From the NCBI GenBank assembly GCA_049513455.1, contig JBEKWB010000004.1, forward strand, positions 62,001 to 126,000: 64,000 nt of DNA, read 5' to 3'. Below the pieces are notes generated by a model. That model was not told where the DNA came from and did no database searches. It worked only from the letters and a program-made list of their open reading frames with translations. Numbering within the stretch: the stretch's first letter is position 1; every line of letters begins with the position of its first letter. The translations under genes and the position numbers were made by a program. Shown piece by piece: positions 8,119 to 16,281 of the stretch. Source of the DNA: Bog-473 sp049513455. GTDB taxonomy: Bacteria; Actinomycetota; Acidimicrobiia; Acidimicrobiales; RAAP-2.

Positions 8119-8655
8119 TCAGGCGGTGACGGCTGGTGGGCCCGGGATCACGACCATATTCTCGCCGGCTGCCAGTTTGGCCTGCGCCTCCGCCGGCGTG
8201 AGCCGCAGGCTCGACTCGGGCAGCGCGTCCACCAGGGTCCGTTGCGCCACGTAGTCGTGGGAGACGGAGGAGAACGCCCGCCGGCGGGTGGCCAGGAGGT
8301 CGTCCGGAGGGCTGTCGACCAGGAACCCCCACAGCGCCAGGGCCAGCTGCACGTCGTAGATGCTGGGCCCGCGCCCGAACAGGGCGGCCCGGCGGGCCGC
8401 GATCAGGGCGCAGCCGAGGAGGACATCGTGTTCCGTCTCGCCTTCGGCCAGCTTCAGGTCATGGGCGAAGCGATGGGCCAGGCGCAGGGCGAAGCCGGCG
8501 TCGGTCCCCGGGGTACCCACGAAGCGTCCACGAGGCGCGGTGGGCGTCCCGAGCTCCGCCGGGCGTGAGGTGGTCCAGGCCCCCGGCACGTGCAGATGGC
8601 GGGCCGGCCGTACCTGGTCCGCCTCGCTGATGGGAACAAACGTCGGCTGGGTCAT
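8119..8655 (-). CDS. Conserved hypothetical protein
   Basis: A 178-residue protein without a family I can name. The start MTQPTFVPISEADQVRP is preferred; an in-frame upstream start at 8688 would add 11 residues. The centre is helical (AGFALRLAHRFAHDLKLAEGE, ALIAARRAALFGRGP, VQLALALWGFL) and the C terminus ends with an Ala/Pro-rich strand. It lies 49 bases upstream of the alpha/beta hydrolase on the same strand, which suggests co-transcription, but the acyl-CoA context does not define its job. Confidence 0.7.
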   Translation of the reverse strand: MTQPTFVPISEADQVRPARHLHVPGAWTTSRPAELGTPTAPRGRFVGTPGTDAGFALRLAHRFAHDLKLAEGETEHDVLLGCALIAARRAALFGRGPSIYDVQLALALWGFLVDSPPDDLLATRRRAFSSVSHDYVAQRTLVDALPESSLRLTPAEAQAKLAAGENMVVIPGPPAVTA

Positions 8656-8725
8656 GGGTCGGCAGGCTAGCGCCTCGACCGCACGCACCAGCGAAGAGGG
8701 GCAACGGGAGACGCCACCATCGCGA

Positions 8726-10426
8726 TCAGGTCCCGTGCAGCAGCCCGTAGACGACCGAGTCGTAGAGGGCCTGCCAGCTGGCCTCGATGATGTTCTCGGA
8801 TACCCCGATGGTGGTCCAGACGACTTCGCCGTCGGTGCTGTCGACGAGGACCCGAGTGACCGCGCCGGTGCCCTTGCCCGTATCGAGCACGCGCACCCGG
8901 TAGTCGGTCAGGTGGATGGAGGCGAGCGACGGGAACTTTGGTCCGATGGCGGCCCGCAGCGCGGCGTCGAGTGCGTTCACCGGACCGTTCCCTTCGGCCG
9001 TGGCGACAATGCGTTCGGCGCCCACGTGCACCTTGACCGTGGCCTCGGTGGTCACCCCGAACGGGGCGCTGGTGGTCCCCTCGGCATGCTCCCCGTGATC
9101 GGTGATGATCCGGAAGGACTCGACGGTGAAGAAATCCGCGGTCCATCCCGTGGCCCGGCGCAACAGCAGCTCCAATGATCCATCGGCCACCTCGAAGTGG
9201 TAGCCCTCGTGCTCGAGCCGCTTCAGCTCGTCCAGCACGCGTCCGAGCACCTCGCCGTCGAGCTCCAGGCCGAGCTCAGCCGCCTTCATCGCCAGCGTCG
9301 AGCGCCCCGCCATCTCGGAGACGACCACGCGGGTCCCGTTGCCCACCGAGCTCGGCACGACGTGTTCGTAGAGATCGGCGCTGCGAGCCACGGCGCTGGC
9401 GTGCAGGCCGCCCTTGTGGGCGAAGACCGAGTTGCCCACATAGGCCTGCTGCGGGTTCGGCGCGATGTTGACCAGCTCGGCGATGTGGTGGGAAACCGGG
9501 GTGAGGCGCTCCAGCCGCTCCGGCGGGATGGTGCGGATGTGCAGCTTCAACGAGAGGTTGGGGATGGCGGCCGACAGATCGGTGTTGCCAGCCCGCTCCC
9601 CGTAACCGTTGATGCACCCCTGCACCTGCGTCACCCCGGCCTGCACCGCCGCCAGGGAGTTGGCCACCGCACACCCCGTGTCGTTATGGCAGTGGATGCC
9701 CAGCTGCGCGCTGGTGTGGGCGCGGACGTCGGCCACCGCTCGACCGACGGTGTCGGGCAACGACCCCCCGTTGGTGTCGCAGAGGACCAACGCCTCGGCC
9801 CCTTCCTCCTCCGCCGCGGCCAACACCGAGAGTGCGAAGTCACGATTGTGCCGGTAGCCATCGAAGAAGTGCTCGGCATCGAGGAACACCCGCAGATCGT
9901 GGGCCCGCAGGTATCGAACCGAATCGCGCACCATGGAGATGGCCTCGTCGAGGGATGTGCGCAGAGCCTCGGCGACGTGACGGTCCCAGGTCTTGGCCAC
10001 AATGCAGGCAACGGGTGCGCCGGCGTCGATGAGGTTGGCCAGGACGGCGTCATCCTCGGGGCGCACGCCGGCGCGGCGGGTCGAGCCGAAAGCCACCAAG
10101 GTGGCGGTCGAGAGGGTGAGCTCCTGGCGCGCCCGGGCGAAGAATTCAATGTCCTTCGGATTGGCGCCGGGCCATCCACCCTCGATGAACGTGACGCCCA
10201 GATGGTCCAGTTGTTCGGCGACGCGAAGTTTGTCGGCCACCGTCAGCGACAGTCCCTCCTGCTGGCTCCCGTCGCGCAGGATGGTGTCGAAAATATCGAC
10301 GGACTCGGGGAGCTCCGGAATTTCGTAGTCGTGGGCCAGATGCGAGTGGGTGTGCGCCTCGCCGCCGCCCGCGCCCGCGTGCGCGTGCGCGACGCCGCCG
10401 GCGTGCGTGTGCGGCTCAGTCGACAT
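8726..10426 (-). CDS. cimA: (R)-citramalate synthase
   Basis: The 566-residue enzyme is an HMGL-like aldolase-type synthase with FDTILRDGSQQEG near the start of the barrel, the metal-site IHCHNDTGCAVANS and the GYGERAGNTDL stretch, followed by a LeuA-type regulatory/dimer domain in the last ~130 residues. The FxxTxxRRxG loop (AFGSTRRAGVRPEDD) marks the citramalate synthase subfamily. It condenses pyruvate and acetyl-CoA to citramalate, the threonine-independent route to 2-ketobutyrate and isoleucine. The first 33 residues are an unusual extension with eight His residues. The start ATG lies within ilvE (11-base overlap), so translation is probably coupled. Confidence 0.9.
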   Translation of the reverse strand: MSTEPHTHAGGVAHAHAGAGGGEAHTHSHLAHDYEIPELPESVDIFDTILRDGSQQEGLSLTVADKLRVAEQLDHLGVTFIEGGWPGANPKDIEFFARARQELTLSTATLVAFGSTRRAGVRPEDDAVLANLIDAGAPVACIVAKTWDRHVAEALRTSLDEAISMVRDSVRYLRAHDLRVFLDAEHFFDGYRHNRDFALSVLAAAEEEGAEALVLCDTNGGSLPDTVGRAVADVRAHTSAQLGIHCHNDTGCAVANSLAAVQAGVTQVQGCINGYGERAGNTDLSAAIPNLSLKLHIRTIPPERLERLTPVSHHIAELVNIAPNPQQAYVGNSVFAHKGGLHASAVARSADLYEHVVPSSVGNGTRVVVSEMAGRSTLAMKAAELGLELDGEVLGRVLDELKRLEHEGYHFEVADGSLELLLRRATGWTADFFTVESFRIITDHGEHAEGTTSAPFGVTTEATVKVHVGAERIVATAEGNGPVNALDAALRAAIGPKFPSLASIHLTDYRVRVLDTGKGTGAVTRVLVDSTDGEVVWTTIGVSENIIEASWQALYDSVVYGLLHGT

Positions 10427-11345
10427 GATCGAGCCACTCCTTGTAGCGATCGACCTCGCCGCGCACCGTGGCGAAGTAGGTCTGCTGCAGTTCGACGGTA
10501 ATCGGTCCCGGCTTCCCGTTGCCGACCTCGCGGTCGTCGACGGCGCGGATCGGCACGACCTCGGCGGCCGTCCCGGTGAGGAACGCCTCGTCGGCCAGGT
10601 ACAGATCGGTGCGGATGATCTGCTCGTGACGCACCTCGAAGCCGAGGTCGGCCGCGATCGTCTCGACCGAGCTCTGAGTGATGCCGTCCAGCGCGCCGGC
10701 ATCCGACGTCGGCGGGGTCAAGAGGACGCCGTCGCGCACGATGAAGATGTTCTCGCCGGTGCACTCGCTGACGTTGCCATCGGGGGCCAGCAGGATGGCC
10801 TCGTCGTACCCCGCCTTGATCGCCTCCACCTTGGCCAGGGAGGAGTTCATGTACATCCCGGTGCCCTTGGCCGCTGTCGGGACGGCATTGGGGTCGTGGC
10901 GGCGCCACGAGCTGATTTTGCACGTCACGCCATTGGCCACGCCCTCGTCGCCCAGGTAGGTGCCCCACGGCCACGCCGCGATGGACACGTTGGTCGGGCA
11001 TGGCAGCGGGTTCAGTCCCATTTCGCCGTAGCCGAGGTACACCAGCGGGCGCAGGTAGCAGCCATCGCTGAGCCCGTTGACCCGGACCACCTCGCGAGTG
11101 GCCTCGATGATCTCTTCGACCGTGTACGGAATGTCGATCATGAAGATTTTGGCGGAATCGAAGAGGCGGCGGATGTGGTCACCGAGGCGGAAGACGGCGA
11201 CCCCGCTCGAGGTCGGGTAGGCCCGGATCCCTTCGAAGACACCCGAGCCGTAGTGCATGGTGTGGGTGAGCACGTGCACCTTGGCCTCGGCCCAGTCGAC
11301 GAGCTCGCCGTCCATCCAGATCTTCTCGGTCGGGGTAATGGGCAT
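10416..11345 (-). CDS. ilvE: Branched-chain amino acid aminotransferase
   Basis: The 309-residue fold-type IV aminotransferase has THTMHYGSGVFEGIRAY at the N terminus, the PLP Lys K160 in PTAAKGTGMYMNSS, and GNVSECTGENIFIVRDG with GITQSSV and FLTGTAAEV around the cofactor. It transfers the amino group from glutamate to the keto acids of Leu, Ile and Val. It sits two bases after the leuB stop and overlaps cimA, giving the operon leuB-ilvE-cimA. Length and motifs match E. coli IlvE. Confidence 0.95.
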   Translation of the reverse strand: MPITPTEKIWMDGELVDWAEAKVHVLTHTMHYGSGVFEGIRAYPTSSGVAVFRLGDHIRRLFDSAKIFMIDIPYTVEEIIEATREVVRVNGLSDGCYLRPLVYLGYGEMGLNPLPCPTNVSIAAWPWGTYLGDEGVANGVTCKISSWRRHDPNAVPTAAKGTGMYMNSSLAKVEAIKAGYDEAILLAPDGNVSECTGENIFIVRDGVLLTPPTSDAGALDGITQSSVETIAADLGFEVRHEQIIRTDLYLADEAFLTGTAAEVVPIRAVDDREVGNGKPGPITVELQQTYFATVRGEVDRYKEWLDHVD

Positions 11346-11347
11346 TC

Positions 11348-12388
11348 TCAGAGCCTTTCTGCAATGGCGTCGCCCACGGCCGTCGTGGACAGTTGTGCGG
11401 TGGATGGGGCCGACATGGCCCTGGACTGCTCGGACAGAGCCTTGAGGATGCGCTGCGCCGCGTCGTTCTCACCCAGGTGCTCGAGCATGAGCGCAGCGGA
11501 GTGGATGGCGGCCAGGGGATTGGCGATCCCCTTCCCGGCGATGTCGTGGGCCGCCCCGTGCACCGGCTCGAACAACGACGGCCCCGTACGGTCGGGGTTC
11601 AGGTTGGCCGAGGCGGCGAAGCCGATGCCCCCGCTGACCGCACCGGCCAGGTCGGTCAGGATGTCGCCGAAGAGGTTGTCGGTGACGATGACGTCATAGC
11701 GGCCCGGTTGCTCCACCAGGTAGATGCAGGCGGCATCGACGTGGTTGTAATCCCACGAGACGTCGGGGAACTCGGGCGCCACCTCGGTGACCGTGCGGTT
11801 CCACAGATCGCCGGCGAACGTGAGGACGTTGGTCTTGTGCACCAGCGTCAGGTGGCGGCTCGCCCGGCGATTGGCCAGTTCGAAGGCGAACCGCACGCAC
11901 CGCTCGACCCCCATACGGGTGTTGACCGACCCCTGGGTGGCCACCTCGGCGGCTGTCCCCTTGCGCAGGAACCCGCCTTCGCCGGCATAGGTCCCCTCCG
12001 TGTTCTCCCGGATGACGACGAAGTCGGCCCCCTCGGCAATCGACCCCGGGACGCCGGAGAAGGGACGGAGGTTCACATACAGATCAAGTGCGAAGCGAAG
12101 CCGGAGCAGGAGGCCGCGCTCGAGGGTGCCGGGTGGCACGGACGTGTCCCCCACGGGCGGTCCGACGGCCCCGAGGAGAATGGCGTCATAGCCCCGCAGC
12201 TCTTCGAGCACCTCATCGGGCAGGACGCTCCCGTCCCGCAGGTAGCGGGCGGCCCCCAGGTCGAAGTTCGTGGTCTCGAGCTCGACACCGGCGGCCGCCA
12301 CCACCTTGAGCGCCTCGGCGCAGACCTCGGGCCCGATGCCATCGCCCCCGATGACCGCTATTCGCCTGTCCTTCGTGCCTGTGCTCAC
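11348..12388 (-). CDS. leuB: 3-isopropylmalate dehydrogenase
   Basis: The 346-residue product begins RRIAVIGGDGIGPEV and carries the substrate Arg motif and VIRENTEGTYAGEGG, VHKTNVL and the metal/NAD region VTDNLFGDILTDLAGAV with FEPVHGAAHDIAGKG. It oxidises 3-isopropylmalate, and in organisms with CimA also 3-methylmalate, so it serves both leucine and isoleucine synthesis. The start is GTG. It is first in leuB-ilvE-cimA, and a leader peptide with a terminator hairpin lies about 90 bases upstream, which suggests attenuation control. Confidence 0.95.
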   Translation of the reverse strand: MSTGTKDRRIAVIGGDGIGPEVCAEALKVVAAAGVELETTNFDLGAARYLRDGSVLPDEVLEELRGYDAILLGAVGPPVGDTSVPPGTLERGLLLRLRFALDLYVNLRPFSGVPGSIAEGADFVVIRENTEGTYAGEGGFLRKGTAAEVATQGSVNTRMGVERCVRFAFELANRRASRHLTLVHKTNVLTFAGDLWNRTVTEVAPEFPDVSWDYNHVDAACIYLVEQPGRYDVIVTDNLFGDILTDLAGAVSGGIGFAASANLNPDRTGPSLFEPVHGAAHDIAGKGIANPLAAIHSAALMLEHLGENDAAQRILKALSEQSRAMSAPSTAQLSTTAVGDAIAERL

Positions 12389-12481
12389 TGATCCTGCCCT
12401 TGTCCTCTTCTTCTCGTCTCTGTTGTCGTCTCTTCGCCAGACCGCCGGCCGGGGTGCGTTGCGTGGCCCCGCCGGAAATTG

Positions 12482-12534
12482 AAAAACCGCCCACGCAGTG
12501 GACGGTTCGACGGCGCGCGGGGATCTGGCGCGCC
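12482..12534 (-). terminator. Attenuator hairpins upstream of leuB-ilvE-cimA
   Basis: On the minus strand, a first hairpin has arms GGCGCGC and GCGCGCC (12534-12512) and begins in the leader stop codon. It is followed by an intrinsic terminator: arms AACCGTCCAC and GTGGGCGGTT with loop TGC (12507-12485) and a run of T to 12482. The terminator lies before the structural genes and not after them, as expected for an attenuator. leuB starts about 94 bases downstream. An alternative antiterminator pairing could not be settled by eye. Confidence 0.8.
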
Positions 12535-12572
12535 TAGTGAATAATGCCTACAGAGTGCTCGGAGCGGTCCAT
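12534..12572 (-). CDS. leuB operon leader peptide (Val-Gly-Ile-Ile)
   Basis: A 12-residue frame MDRSEHSVGIIH with ATG start and TAG stop. A GGAAGGG ribosome-binding site lies a few bases upstream. The last codons are GTA GGC ATT ATT CAC, that is Val, Gly, Ile, Ile and His; GTA and ATT look rare at this GC content and would stall ribosomes when charged isoleucyl- or valyl-tRNA is low. The stop codon abuts the first attenuator hairpin. Isoleucine sensing fits an operon that contains cimA. The peptide itself probably has no other role. Confidence 0.7.
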   Translation of the reverse strand: MDRSEHSVGIIH

Positions 12573-12616
12573 GACCCTTCCAGTCTCCCGCGGTCGGCCG
12601 GTCCCGTCAACCACAC

Positions 12617-12660
12617 CCCGACGGAGGGCGGCACCACACCCGACGGCGGGCGGCACCACC
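12617..12660. repeat. 22-bp tandem duplication upstream of greA
   Basis: Two adjacent 22-base units that share CCCGACGG and GGGCGGCACCAC and differ at two positions. They lie between the leuB leader peptide (minus strand) and greA (plus strand), in the divergent promoter region. Whether they bind a regulator is unknown. Confidence 0.75.
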
Positions 12661-12739
12661 CCCGCTGGGAGCCGATTAGCCTTGTACCCGCCGTCGCGCT
12701 GTAATTCGCCGCCGGCAACCTCCATCCGAAGGACGCGCT

Positions 12740-13243
12740 GTGACCAACCCATCAACCAACGACGAGACCGTCTCGGCCAACCTCACCCAGGCCACCTACG
12801 ACCGCCTTGTGGCGGAGCTGGAAGACCTGACGACCAGGGGTCGGGTGGAGATCGCCGAGCAGATCGAAGCCGCCCGGGCCCTCGGTGACCTGAGCGAGAA
12901 CGGCGACTACCACGCCGCCAAGGACTTCCAAGGGAAGATGGAGTCCCGCATCCGCCAGCTCCAGGCCCTGCTCAAGAACGTCGTGGTGCTCGACGAGACC
13001 GAGCCTCGGGACGGCAGCGTCGCCGCCGGGAGCACCGTCACCCTGCGCTACGAGGGCGACGACGAGGACGACACCCAACAGTTCTTCGTGGGCTCCATCG
13101 AGGAGCGCCAGGGCGACCTCCCGGTGCTCTCGCCGAGCGCTCCACTCGGCCAGGTCCTCCTGGGCAAGAACGCCGGCGATACCGTGGAATACAAGGCCCC
13201 GGGCGGGATACTCCGGGTCGCCATCGTGGCCGTGGACCAATGA
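12740..13243 (+). CDS. greA: Transcription elongation factor GreA
   Basis: The 167-residue protein has the GreA layout: an N-terminal antiparallel coiled coil with the acidic tip ALGDLSENGDYHAAKD, which enters the RNA polymerase secondary channel and stimulates cleavage of backtracked RNA, and a C-terminal FKBP-like domain ending GDTVEYKAPGGILRVAIVAVD. The start is GTG, preceded by GAAGGA. Its stop overlaps the leuC start as ATGA, so greA is the first gene of greA-leuC-leuD. That coupling of an elongation factor with leucine genes is unusual. Confidence 0.95.
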   Translation: MTNPSTNDETVSANLTQATYDRLVAELEDLTTRGRVEIAEQIEAARALGDLSENGDYHAAKDFQGKMESRIRQLQALLKNVVVLDETEPRDGSVAAGSTVTLRYEGDDEDDTQQFFVGSIEERQGDLPVLSPSAPLGQVLLGKNAGDTVEYKAPGGILRVAIVAVDQ

Positions 13244-14646
13244 CGGCACCCCGCACCCTGACCGAGAAAATCTGGGACGCGCACGTCGTCTACTCCCACG
13301 CCGACGAGCCGGACCTGCTCTTCATCGACCTGCACCTGATCCACGAGGTGACCTCGCCGCAGGCCTTCGACGGGCTGCGCCTGGCGGGCCGGACGGTGCG
13401 ACGACCCGATCTCACCGTGGCCACGGCAGACCACAACGTGCCGACCACCGACATCGACCAGCCGGTGGCCGACCCGATCTCGGCCAAACAGCTCGAAGTG
13501 CTGAACGAGAACTGTGCCGAGTTCGGGATCACCTGCTACCCCATGGGGAGTCCCGATCAGGGGATCGTCCACGTGATCGGCCCCGAGCAGGGGTGGACCC
13601 AGCCGGGGATGACGATCGTCTGCGGCGACAGCCACACCTCGACCCACGGCGCGTTCGGGGCGCTGGCCTTCGGCATCGGGACGAGCGAGGTCGAGCACGT
13701 GCTCGCCACCCAGTCGCTGCCCCAGAATCGGCCAGCCACCATGGCGGTCACCGTGGAGGGCGAGTTGGCCCCGGGTGTCAGCGCCAAGGACGTGGCGCTG
13801 ACCATCATCGGGACCATCGGGACCGGGGGTGGCATCGGCCATGTCATCGAGTACCGGGGGTCGGCCATCCGCTCCCTGTCCATGGAAGGGCGCATGACGT
13901 TGTGCAACATGAGCATCGAGGGCGGGGCGCGGGCCGGTCTGGTGGCGCCCGATCAGACCACCTTCGATTACGTCAAGGGCCGCGACCACGCACCCTCGGG
14001 CCAGGATTGGGAGGACGCCGTCGCCTACTGGCGCACGCTGGTGACCGATGACGGGGCTGTCTTCGACAAGGAGGTCGTGCTCGACGCCGCCACCATCACC
14101 CCCCACGTGTCGTGGGGCACCAATCCGGCCCAGGTCGCCCCCATCGGCGGGACCATCCCCGACCCCGGCGCCATGGAGGACGACGGCGAGCGGGAAGCGG
14201 CGGAGCGGGCATTGGCGTACATGGGCCTCAAGGCCGGCACCGCCATGCGCGACATACCCGTGGACACCGTCTTCCTCGGAAGTTGCACCAACTCGCGTAT
14301 CGAGGACCTCCGGGCCGCGGCCGGCGTGCTGGACGGGCGCCGGGTCCACGCCGGAATGCGCGCGCTCGTCGTTCCCGGTTCGCACCGGATCAAGGCCCAG
14401 GCGGAAGCCGAAGGGCTCGACAAGATCTTTCTGGCTGCGGGGTTCGAGTGGCGCGAGCCGGGCTGTTCGATGTGCCTGGCCATGAACCCCGACAAACTGG
14501 CGGTGGGGGAACGGTGTGCCTCGACCTCCAACCGGAACTTCGAAGGCCGTCAGGGCCGGGGTGGGCGTACCCACCTGGTTTCCCCGAGGGTGGCAGCCGC
14601 CACCGCAGTGGCTGGAACCTTCGCCACACCGGAGGACCTGGACTGA
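13240..14646 (+). CDS. leuC: 3-isopropylmalate dehydratase large subunit
   Basis: The 468-residue aconitase-family subunit has TVATADHNVPT, CGDSHTSTHGAFGALAFGIGTSEVEHVLATQ and the three [4Fe-4S] ligands: Cys in GSCTNSR near residue 348 and the pair in PGCSMCLAMNPD near 409 and 412. With LeuD it isomerises 2-isopropylmalate to 3-isopropylmalate and, in a CimA pathway, citramalate to 3-methylmalate. The ATG overlaps the greA stop and its own stop overlaps leuD by one base. Confidence 0.95.
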   Translation: MTAPRTLTEKIWDAHVVYSHADEPDLLFIDLHLIHEVTSPQAFDGLRLAGRTVRRPDLTVATADHNVPTTDIDQPVADPISAKQLEVLNENCAEFGITCYPMGSPDQGIVHVIGPEQGWTQPGMTIVCGDSHTSTHGAFGALAFGIGTSEVEHVLATQSLPQNRPATMAVTVEGELAPGVSAKDVALTIIGTIGTGGGIGHVIEYRGSAIRSLSMEGRMTLCNMSIEGGARAGLVAPDQTTFDYVKGRDHAPSGQDWEDAVAYWRTLVTDDGAVFDKEVVLDAATITPHVSWGTNPAQVAPIGGTIPDPGAMEDDGEREAAERALAYMGLKAGTAMRDIPVDTVFLGSCTNSRIEDLRAAAGVLDGRRVHAGMRALVVPGSHRIKAQAEAEGLDKIFLAAGFEWREPGCSMCLAMNPDKLAVGERCASTSNRNFEGRQGRGGRTHLVSPRVAAATAVAGTFATPEDLD

Positions 14647-15236
14647 TGAAGCCTGTCATCATGGTCACCGGGCGCGCCGTGCCGCTCGACCGCACGGACG
14701 TGGACACCGACCAGATCATCCCGTCGGACTGGCTCAAGCGCGTCGAGCGCACCGGCTTCGGTGCCGGGCTGTTCTCCGAATGGCGCGACGACCGGGACTT
14801 CGTCCTCAACCACCCCGAGTACGTGGGCGCCACCATCCTGGTGGCCGGCCACAACTTCGGCACCGGGTCCTCCCGGGAGCACGCCGTGTGGGCGCTCATG
14901 GACTACGGCTTCGAAGCGGTGGTCTCCTCCCGGTTCGCCGACATCTTCCGGAACAACTGCACCAAACAGGGACTCCTCCCCGTGCAGGTCACGCCCGAGT
15001 TCGACCATGCCCTGCTGGCCGCGGTGGAAGCCGACCCGACGCTCGAGATCACGATCGACGTGGCCCGCACCACCATTGAGGCGCCCGCCGCCGGGCTCTC
15101 GTCCACCTTCCCGCTCGACGATTTCACCCGGGAGCGCCTCCTCAACGGCTGGGACGACATCGGCCTCTCCCTGCGGCATGCCGACGCCATCAGCGAGTAC
15201 GAGGCCCGGCGTCCGGCCTTCCTGCCGTCCGCTTAG
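14646..15236 (+). CDS. leuD: 3-isopropylmalate dehydratase small subunit
   Basis: The 196-residue protein contains the swivelling domain of LeuD: LDRTDVDTDQIIPSDWLKRVERTGFG, LVAGHNFGTGSSREHAVWAL and FADIFRNNCTKQGLLPV. It pairs with LeuC. The start ATG shares its A with the TGA stop of leuC (TGATG), so the two subunits are translationally coupled. It is the last gene of greA-leuC-leuD; a 163-base gap follows. Confidence 0.95.
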   Translation: MKPVIMVTGRAVPLDRTDVDTDQIIPSDWLKRVERTGFGAGLFSEWRDDRDFVLNHPEYVGATILVAGHNFGTGSSREHAVWALMDYGFEAVVSSRFADIFRNNCTKQGLLPVQVTPEFDHALLAAVEADPTLEITIDVARTTIEAPAAGLSSTFPLDDFTRERLLNGWDDIGLSLRHADAISEYEARRPAFLPSA

Positions 15237-15399
15237 GAGTCGACCGCCACCGGCACCAGCTCGAACTTCCCGACGTCGACCGGCCCATTGTCCGTCAGGC
15301 GCAGTTCGGGTATGCCCGAGAGCCCGGGCGCGTGACCATCGACCCGGCGGCGGCACGCCCGAACGCCGCCTCCGCAGGGCGGCGTGGGAGTATCGCTCC

Positions 15400-16281
15400 A
15401 TGGTGACCTCTCGCCCCATGACCGACGCGGATGTCCCCGGAGCGGTGCACGCATTCGACAGCGGGTTCCTCGCCATGAGCGCCCGGTTCGGCCTCCCGGT
15501 GACGGCCAGCTCCCTCCAGAGCGATCGGCGGCGTCAGAACCGGACCCGGCATTTTCTGGCCACCGACCCGGGCGGGTCATGGGTGGCCGAGGACGACGGG
15601 GTCATTGTCGGGATGTCCCAGTCCTTCGTGCGCGAGGGCTACTGGGTACTCTCTCAGCTCGGTGCCGTGCCCGGCCGGCAAGGCCGTGGGCTCGGGCGTG
15701 AGCTTCTCCGGCTGGCGCATTCCCACGGCGACCCGCAGAGCCCGGGCACGATCCAGTGCTCCCGCGATCCCAAGGCCATGGCCCTCTATGCCGATCTCGG
15801 GTTCTCGCTCCATCCCGTGGTCGCGGCGTGGGGCCACCTGCGACCGGGGGCGGTGCAACGGCCGGACGACGTGGTGCGCTACGAGGGGGAGGGCGTCACC
15901 GACGCGCAGCTCGACGTCGTGGCGCGCATCGATCGAGTCGTGCGCGGTTCGGCCCGCCTGGTCGACATCGCAATGATGCTGTCCGAAGAGGGCAACCGCC
16001 TCCTGCTCCACGAGGACCAGGCGTACGCGGTGGCGAAGGACGATCGCATCGTGACGCTCGGTGCCTGCAACGAGGCGTCGGCCGCGCTCGTGCTGCGGGC
16101 CATGCTGGCCGAGGCTCCCGACGGCGAGACCGTGGAGGTCAACTGGCTCACGGCGGCCCAGCAGTGGGCCATCCGGGTCCTGATCGGCGCGGGCGTCGAA
16201 CTCCAGCCCTACGGCCCCGTCATGGTGCGCGGCATGCCGGGCCCGCCGAGGCCGTACATCCCGAGCGGCGCTTGCGGCTGA
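15400..16281 (+). CDS. GNAT family acetyltransferase (probable double domain)
   Basis: The 293-residue protein begins MVTSRPMTDADVPGAVHAFDSGF, typical of GNAT domains, and has the acetyl-CoA-binding segment LGAVPGRQGRGLGRELLRLA near residues 88-107. A second, degenerate GNAT half follows and ends in VRGMPGPPRPYIPSGACG, a C-terminal pattern seen in actinobacterial double GNAT proteins. The acceptor is unknown. A GGGAG sequence precedes the ATG by nine bases. The 3' end overlaps the convergent GNAT gene by 73 bases. Confidence 0.8.
   Translation: MVTSRPMTDADVPGAVHAFDSGFLAMSARFGLPVTASSLQSDRRRQNRTRHFLATDPGGSWVAEDDGVIVGMSQSFVREGYWVLSQLGAVPGRQGRGLGRELLRLAHSHGDPQSPGTIQCSRDPKAMALYADLGFSLHPVVAAWGHLRPGAVQRPDDVVRYEGEGVTDAQLDVVARIDRVVRGSARLVDIAMMLSEEGNRLLLHEDQAYAVAKDDRIVTLGACNEASAALVLRAMLAEAPDGETVEVNWLTAAQQWAIRVLIGAGVELQPYGPVMVRGMPGPPRPYIPSGACG

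Noticed and set aside
13048..14574. Long minus-strand open frame opposite leuC
   Set aside because: Such long antisense frames, also opposite ilvD, ileS, acyl-CoA dehydrogenase and leuB, follow from high GC at third codon positions; their translations are low-complexity and lack any fold signature.
15237..15399. Minus-strand frame ending PELRLTDNGPVDVGKFELVPVAVDS-like peptide after leuD
   Set aside because: The last residues look protein-like and might be a gene remnant, but the frame has no plausible start and overlaps the GNAT promoter; I cannot name a family.
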